From contig JAAZNT010000207.1 of assembly GCA_012798145.1 (NCBI GenBank), forward strand, positions 1 to 10,053: a stretch of 10,053 bases of DNA, given 5' to 3'. Positions 6,781 through 10,053 of this stretch are shown piece after piece. The stretch comes from Thermoanaerobaculaceae bacterium (GTDB lineage: Bacteria > Acidobacteriota > UBA4820). Under the pieces are notes generated by a model. It made no database searches. It saw nothing but the letters and a program-made list of their open reading frames with translations, and had not been told where the DNA came from. A program made the translations under genes and the position numbers. Every line of letters begins with the position of its first letter. Positions within the stretch are counted from its first letter, which is position 1.

Positions 6781-7500
6781 ATGAAAGAAGAAATATTAGT
6801 TGAATGCTCGCATATTGAAAAATTTTATGGCAAAAAACAGGCATTAAAAGGAGTTGATCTAAAACTATTTGCAAATAAAATAACATTTCTTATGGGTGAA
6901 AACGGCGCGGGAAAATCAACTTTATGCAAAATATTGGCTCTTCTTTCCAAAGAGAGCAATGGTAAAATACTTTACAAAAGAAGGGAAATAAAAGGAAATT
7001 TAAGAGACGAATATAAGAAAGTTTTGGGATATCTTTCTCATCAAACTTTTATTTACAACCATCTCACTGCTTTGGAAAATCTCAATTTTTTTGCAAACCT
7101 TTACGGAATAACAAATAAGAAAGAGAAAATAGAACAAGTTATGAGCAGTTTTGGATTAACGGAATACAAAAATCAAATTGCTGGAACATTTTCAAGGGGG
7201 CTGCAACAAAGACTTTCTCTTGCAAGAACACTTTTAAATGACCCAACTGTTCTTTTGCTTGACGAGCCATTTGCAGGTTTGGATCCAAGTGCGCTATACA
7301 ATTTGGCACAAATTCTCTCCGAACTAAAAACCAGAGAAAGAACAATCCTTGTGGTAACGCACGAAATAGATGACACCGTTGAAATTGCTGATAATTTTAT
7401 TATTCTGAAACAGGGCAGAAAGGTTTTTGAAGACACTTTTTATTCAAAGGAAAACTTAAAGAATACTTATTTTGAATTTTTCGGCGGCGTGAAACAATGA
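6781..7500 (+). CDS. ccmA: Heme exporter ATPase CcmA
   Basis: Cytoplasmic ATPase of the CcmABCD complex, which frees heme-loaded CcmE during cytochrome c maturation. The 239 residues carry Walker A GENGAGKST (39-47), Q-loop Gln88 in SHQTFIYNHLTALENL, signature FSRGLQQRLSLAR (137-149; the RG-QQR form is typical of CcmA), Walker B VLLLDEP (157-163) with FAGLDPS, and switch His194. The ATG is the only sensible start: no Shine-Dalgarno sequence precedes it, but a -10 box lies 7 bases upstream, suggesting a leaderless message. The stop overlaps the ccmB start as ATGA. By sequence alone it could be another ABC exporter ATPase; the ccmB-ccmC-ccmD neighbours settle it. Confidence 0.92.
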   Translation: MKEEILVECSHIEKFYGKKQALKGVDLKLFANKITFLMGENGAGKSTLCKILALLSKESNGKILYKRREIKGNLRDEYKKVLGYLSHQTFIYNHLTALENLNFFANLYGITNKKEKIEQVMSSFGLTEYKNQIAGTFSRGLQQRLSLARTLLNDPTVLLLDEPFAGLDPSALYNLAQILSELKTRERTILVVTHEIDDTVEIADNFIILKQGRKVFEDTFYSKENLKNTYFEFFGGVKQ

Positions 7501-8171
7501 ATTTTCTTAAAGTAATATTTTTTGTTTTTATCAAAGATATTAAAGATGAGTTGAGAAGAAAAGAAAATATTTTGTCTTCCCTTTTTTTCCAACTTCTTTC
7601 TTTGGTTCTTATCCATTTTGCAGTAGATATGACATCAATTGATTTGTCCAAAGAAGGCGCAGGACTGATGTGGCTGATAATTATTTTTGCGGGAACAATT
7701 TTTATGCAAAATATTTTTAGAAAAGAAGAAGAAAATGGCGTCTTTCTTGCCCTTCTGCTTGCCCCTGTTGACAGGGCGGCAATTTATCTTGCCAAGTTTT
7801 TTGTATCTTTTATTTTCTTGACAATTCTTGAAGTTTTTCTTTTTTTCCTTTCATTTTTCTTTTTCGGAGCCGCTGTTTTTGACTCTCCTTTGCAGTTGCT
7901 AATTTTGGCAATCGGGGTAAATGTTGGCTTTTCAGCATTGGGGACCTTGATCTCTTCTCTTTTAATAAACCAAAAAGGGTCTTCAATTTTGTATCCGCTT
8001 TTGCTTTATCCTTTGCTTTTTCCACTTTTTGCTGCGGCTGCTGCTTTGACTCAATCCACATTAAAATCATCGCTGGCATTTTCTGACCCTTGGTTGCGCT
8101 TGATAATCCTCTTTGATATTATTTTTCTTGCAGTCTCTTCAATGCTTTTTGAATCTGCTGTGGAGGAATGA
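7497..8171 (+). CDS. ccmB: Heme exporter membrane subunit CcmB
   Basis: Inner-membrane partner of CcmA. The 224 residues show about six hydrophobic segments and the CcmB pattern: KDIKDELRRKENI near the N-terminus (14-25; the usual KDL-ELR-KE), then GAGLMWLIIIFAG (54-66), the FRKEEENGVFLALLLAPVDR stretch (74-93; an FR-E-E-G-LEALLL-P-DR type motif) and a helix pair ending in LINQKGSSILYPLLL (156-170). Size is normal for the family (about 220). Start and stop overlap ccmA and ccmC by 4 bases each, so translation is probably coupled. Its sequence belongs to the ABC-2 type exporter superfamily; the CcmB call comes from the motifs plus position. Confidence 0.93.
   Translation: MNFLKVIFFVFIKDIKDELRRKENILSSLFFQLLSLVLIHFAVDMTSIDLSKEGAGLMWLIIIFAGTIFMQNIFRKEEENGVFLALLLAPVDRAAIYLAKFFVSFIFLTILEVFLFFLSFFFFGAAVFDSPLQLLILAIGVNVGFSALGTLISSLLINQKGSSILYPLLLYPLLFPLFAAAAALTQSTLKSSLAFSDPWLRLIILFDIIFLAVSSMLFESAVEE
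8162..8166 (+). promoter_or_regulatory. Ribosome binding site at the ccmC start
   Basis: GGAGG ends only one base before ATG 8168 but seven bases before the in-frame TTG 8174-8176. The spacing favours TTG initiation (protein two residues shorter, beginning MKKLLRK), while the ATGA overlap favours the ATG. The choice does not affect any domain. Confidence 0.5.
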
Positions 8172-8821
8172 TTTTGAAAAAACTTCTTAGGAAATGGGCG
8201 ACGCTTTTTTCAATTTTAGCCCTTTTTACAAATATCTTAGCGCTTTTGATGGTCTTCTTTTACGCCCCAACAGAAGTTCAGATGGGCGAGGTTCAAAAAA
8301 TATTTTATTATCATGTCCCTTGCGCCATAGCATCTTATTTTATGGTTTTCATATCTTTTGTTTTCAGTATAGCGTTTCTTGTAAAGAAAGATGAAAAATA
8401 CGACATTTGGGCTTACGCCGGGGCAGAAGTTGGACTGGTTTTTATCCTTTGCGTATTGGTTTCAGGACCTATTTGGGGAAAAGCGGCTTGGGGAAAATGG
8501 TGGGTTTGGGAGCCAAGATTGACAACATTTCTTATTATTTTCCTGATTTATTTTTCTTATATCCTCGTAAGAATTTTTGGAAAGCAGGACACAAAAACAC
8601 TAAAAGTGGCTTCTGTATTTAGTATCATAGGATTTCTTGATGTTCCTCTTGTCAACAGAGCAGTCTATTGGTGGGGGTCAATTGTCCATCCCAAAAGTGT
8701 GTCGCTTGAGCCTCAGATGAAGTTGACTTTCTTTGTTTCCCTTTTATCTGTAATAATATTATCTTTAAGTTTTCTTTTTTGGAGAGTTTCTGTCGATGAA
8801 AGGGTTATAGATAATGATTAG
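8168..8821 (+). CDS. ccmC: Heme-handling protein CcmC
   Basis: Inner-membrane protein that presents heme to CcmE. The 217 residues have six hydrophobic helices and the CcmC/HemC-superfamily landmarks: IFYYHVPCAIASY with heme-ligand candidate His49, the Trp-rich periplasmic motif WGKAAWGKWWVWEPRLTT (103-120), and VYWWGSIVHPKSVS with second ligand candidate His174. In the Trp motif the usual WD reads WE (Glu115). Length (about 217-245 in the family) is at the short end. The ATG overlaps ccmB as ATGA, but GGAGG lies only one base before it and 7 bases before an in-frame TTG at 8174, so the true start may be two codons later. The stop overlaps ccmD by 8 bases. Confidence 0.94.
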   Translation: MILKKLLRKWATLFSILALFTNILALLMVFFYAPTEVQMGEVQKIFYYHVPCAIASYFMVFISFVFSIAFLVKKDEKYDIWAYAGAEVGLVFILCVLVSGPIWGKAAWGKWWVWEPRLTTFLIIFLIYFSYILVRIFGKQDTKTLKVASVFSIIGFLDVPLVNRAVYWWGSIVHPKSVSLEPQMKLTFFVSLLSVIILSLSFLFWRVSVDERVIDND

Positions 8822-8951
8822 TCATCTTCTTCAATCATCTTCAAAAGACACATCATTTTATCTCTTTCTTGCTTACATTTTAATTGGAGTTATAATTTTC
8901 TCTTACATATTGTCTCTTTTTCTTAAGGCGAGAGATAAGAAGAAGGAGTAA
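8814..8951 (+). CDS. ccmD: CcmD-like small membrane protein
   Basis: Single-helix peptide of 45 residues expected to release heme-loaded CcmE from CcmABC. It begins MISHLLQSSSKD, has one membrane helix FYLFLAYILIGVIIFSYIL (15-33), then SLFLKARDKKKE, a basic cytoplasmic tail. The pattern Y-LFLAY-(helix)-Y-LSL-(R/K-rich tail) is what CcmD proteins show, and the position right after ccmC is the standard one. The ATG overlaps ccmC by 8 bases, with AAAGGG about 10 bases upstream inside ccmC. Because it is so short and the family so variable, identification leans on context; that it is a coding gene is supported by the overlap, the ribosome site and the clean topology. Confidence 0.8.
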   Translation: MISHLLQSSSKDTSFYLFLAYILIGVIIFSYILSLFLKARDKKKE

Positions 8952-8953
8952 AA

Positions 8954-9754
8954 ATGGCAGAAAGACTTATTGCTTTATTGAGTGATTTTGGCTGGCAGGA
9001 TCCTTGGATCGGGCAGATGAAGTCGGTCATTTATCAAGAAAATCCAAACGCAAAAATTGTTGACCTTTGTCACGAACTTCCCTCTTTTGATATTTTTTCG
9101 GCAGGATTTAAACTTTTCCGTGCTTTTAAAGACTTTCCCGTATATTTGGTTTTTGTTTGCGTTGTGGATCTGGGAGTTGGAGGAAAAAGAAGACCTATAC
9201 TTGTTGTCACGGAAGACCATTATTTCATAGGTCCGGACAACGGGATATTTTCTTTTATTTACAAGACAGAAAATGTTAGACAGGTTCTTCATATAAATGC
9301 CACTCACTATTTTAGACAACCAGTTAGCAATACATTTCAGGGAAGAGATATTTTGGCACCAGTTGCAGCGAGGCTTTCAGAGGGAATTGAAGTTTACAAA
9401 CTTGGCGACCCTATTGAAGATTATACGCAAATACCAATTCCAGATGAAAAAATTGAAGATGGAAAATTGAAAGGAGCAATCTGCGGAAGAGACAAATTTG
9501 GAAATCTTATAACAAATATAAGGTTTTCTTCAATAAAGGAACTTGCCGCAACCACCAAGATGAGCACTTTTTCTGTTTTTGTTCAAAACAAAGAGATAAA
9601 GCTTGTTGGCGGAGGTTACGAACAAAAACTTCCAATTTTTGCAATTTTAAATTCCTCTAATTTGATAGAGATTGCCTGTCCATCATCTTCAGCTGCAGAT
9701 TTTTTGGGAATTGACAAACTGCCTTTGGCGGTTGAAATTGCCGGAATCAAATAA
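8954..9754 (+). CDS. SAM hydroxide adenosyltransferase family protein (DUF62)
   Basis: Soluble protein of the family that includes SAM hydrolases (SAM plus water to adenosine plus methionine) and the SAM halogenases. The 266 residues keep the N-terminal LLSDFGWQDPWIGQMKSVI region (8-26; family TDFG-DPYVG-MK), VVDLGVGGKRRP (70-81), FIGPDNGIFS (91-100), FQGRDILAPVAA (128-139) and a C-terminal domain with DKFGNLITNI and NLIEIACPSSSAADFLGI. Against the archaeal PH0463 enzyme, catalytic Asp68 and Arg75 correspond to Asp72 and Arg79, but catalytic His127 corresponds to Gln129, and the Pro after the Asp is Leu73. Activity is therefore uncertain. AAGGAG lies 5 bases before the ATG; the gene starts two bases after ccmD and ends at an intrinsic terminator, so it is part of the ccm operon. 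Confidence 0.9.
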   Translation: MAERLIALLSDFGWQDPWIGQMKSVIYQENPNAKIVDLCHELPSFDIFSAGFKLFRAFKDFPVYLVFVCVVDLGVGGKRRPILVVTEDHYFIGPDNGIFSFIYKTENVRQVLHINATHYFRQPVSNTFQGRDILAPVAARLSEGIEVYKLGDPIEDYTQIPIPDEKIEDGKLKGAICGRDKFGNLITNIRFSSIKELAATTKMSTFSVFVQNKEIKLVGGGYEQKLPIFAILNSSNLIEIACPSSSAADFLGIDKLPLAVEIAGIK

Positions 9755-9760
9755 AAAATA

Positions 9761-9784
9761 AAGGGCAGTAAAACTGCCCTTTTT
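9761..9784 (+). terminator. Intrinsic terminator of the ccm operon
   Basis: AAGGGCAGT (9761-9769) and ACTGCCCTT (9773-9781) form a perfect 9-base stem with an AAA loop, running into five T residues (9780-9784). It starts six bases after the stop codon of the DUF62 gene. Confidence 0.92.
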
Positions 9785-9865
9785 CATAGGGGGAGTGGAG
9801 GGTGATACATAATTAAAAACGCTTTTCTGAGAATTTTATTCCCGAGATTTGCTTTATATGATAAA

Positions 9866-9923
9866 CCCAGATTTGTCATTAAAAAACTTTGACAAGCATT
9901 GGAGATTGTTCAGGGAAAATGGA
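9866..9923 (+). repeat. Dispersed intergenic repeat, copy B
   Basis: Same-orientation partner of 73-133. It opens with CCCAGATTTGTCATTAA and continues with AAAACTTT, GAGATTG and GGGAAAATG in the same order. A further near copy of its first bases, CCCGAGATTTG, stands 25 bases upstream at 9841-9851. It contains TTGACA (9889-9894) without a matching -10 box. No gene lies inside. Confidence 0.6.
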
Positions 9924-9938
9924 AGATAAGTGCACATA

Positions 9939-10051
9939 GGCGCTGGGGGGTGAGATGCAAGGAAGACGAGGGTGGGCAAACCGGAGGTGAACTTATGTTC
10001 ATTGAGGATTTGACCCCCGAAGTCTGACGCAGCAGATTACCCCCCACCGCC
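9939..10051 (+). ncRNA. GC-rich long imperfect palindrome, possible structured RNA
   Basis: Bases 9939-9951 pair with 10039-10051 (12 of 13; one C.C mismatch). Inward follow G9952.T10038, A9953-T10037, a tandem G.A/A.G step (9954-9955 with 10035-10036), a 3-base stem (9956-9958 with 10032-10034), an internal loop, AGAC/GTCT (9964-9967 with 10022-10025), CAAA/TTTG (9977-9980 with 10009-10012), a second tandem G.A/A.G step (9984-9985 with 10004-10005), two G.T pairs, and TGAAC-TTAT-GTTCA (9988-10001). The G.T and G.A pairs exist only if the plus strand is transcribed. I do not recognise the family; no SRP, RNase P or tmRNA hallmark was found. A palindromic mobile repeat is the main alternative, and the element may continue past the window. 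Confidence 0.4.
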
Positions 10052-10053
10052 GG

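Noticed and set aside
8975..9319. 114-codon minus-strand frame opposite the DUF62 gene
   Set aside because: The plus-strand protein shows family motifs throughout; the antisense frame has none.
9787..9804. G-rich stretch resembling the reverse complement of 31-50
   Set aside because: Only short runs match and alignment needs gaps; low complexity explains it as well as common ancestry.
9889..9917. Promoter for the right-edge hairpin from TTGACA at 9889-9894
   Set aside because: The expected -10 position reads AGGGAA or similar, not a usable box.
9939..10051. SRP RNA or RNase P RNA
   Set aside because: The GGAA-capped apical motif of SRP RNA and the conserved RNase P core sequences are absent; the apical loop is TTAT on a TGAAC/GTTCA stem.
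1..10053. CRISPR array, tRNA, integrase or transposase
   Set aside because: No regularly spaced repeats, no cloverleaf-like sequence noticed in the intergenic spaces, and no mobile-element protein among the reading frames.

Overview
The window carries two complete gene blocks that diverge from an 89-base spacer (6692-6780). The minus strand holds a phosphate-starvation module in the order phoB, phoR, pstS, pstC, pstA, pstB, phoU. The plus strand holds a small cytochrome c maturation (System I) operon: ccmA, ccmB, ccmC, a 45-codon ccmD, then a SAM hydroxide adenosyltransferase (DUF62) family gene that ends at a clear intrinsic terminator. All genes look intact and are tightly packed, mostly with 1-8 base overlaps or gaps.

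Organism: System I heme handling (CcmABC and a CcmD-like peptide) together with a secreted PstS lacking a lipobox points to a diderm (Gram-negative type) bacterium that makes c-type cytochromes. The DNA is AT-rich and the proteins are rich in Lys and Glu. The phylum cannot be fixed from this window, and no rRNA, tRNA, integrase or transposase is visible.

Layout. 1-325: no gene, but small hairpins and one copy (73-133) of a repeat that recurs at the other end. 326-4605: phoU, pstB, pstA, pstC and pstS, read right to left, forming the high-affinity phosphate ABC importer plus its signalling adaptor. 4606-4694: pstS leader with a candidate promoter and an 11-base direct repeat in the PhoB-box position. 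4695-6691: phoR and phoB. 6692-6780: back-to-back promoters for phoB and ccmA sharing a symmetric A/T-rich sequence. 6781-9754: the ccm operon and the SAM-cleaving enzyme homologue. 9755-10053: terminator, second repeat copy, and a GC-rich imperfect palindrome of about 113 bases that would fold as one long hairpin with two tandem G.A motifs.

How the parts work together: PstS binds periplasmic phosphate, PstC/PstA carry it through the membrane using PstB ATPase, and PhoU relays transporter state to PhoR, which controls PhoB; PhoB would act back on the phoB and pstS promoters. CcmABCD moves heme toward the (unseen) chaperone CcmE. The enzyme behind ccmD has Gln where the family has its catalytic His. 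The most unusual non-coding item is the structured element at the right edge; the paired repeats and the shared control region come next.
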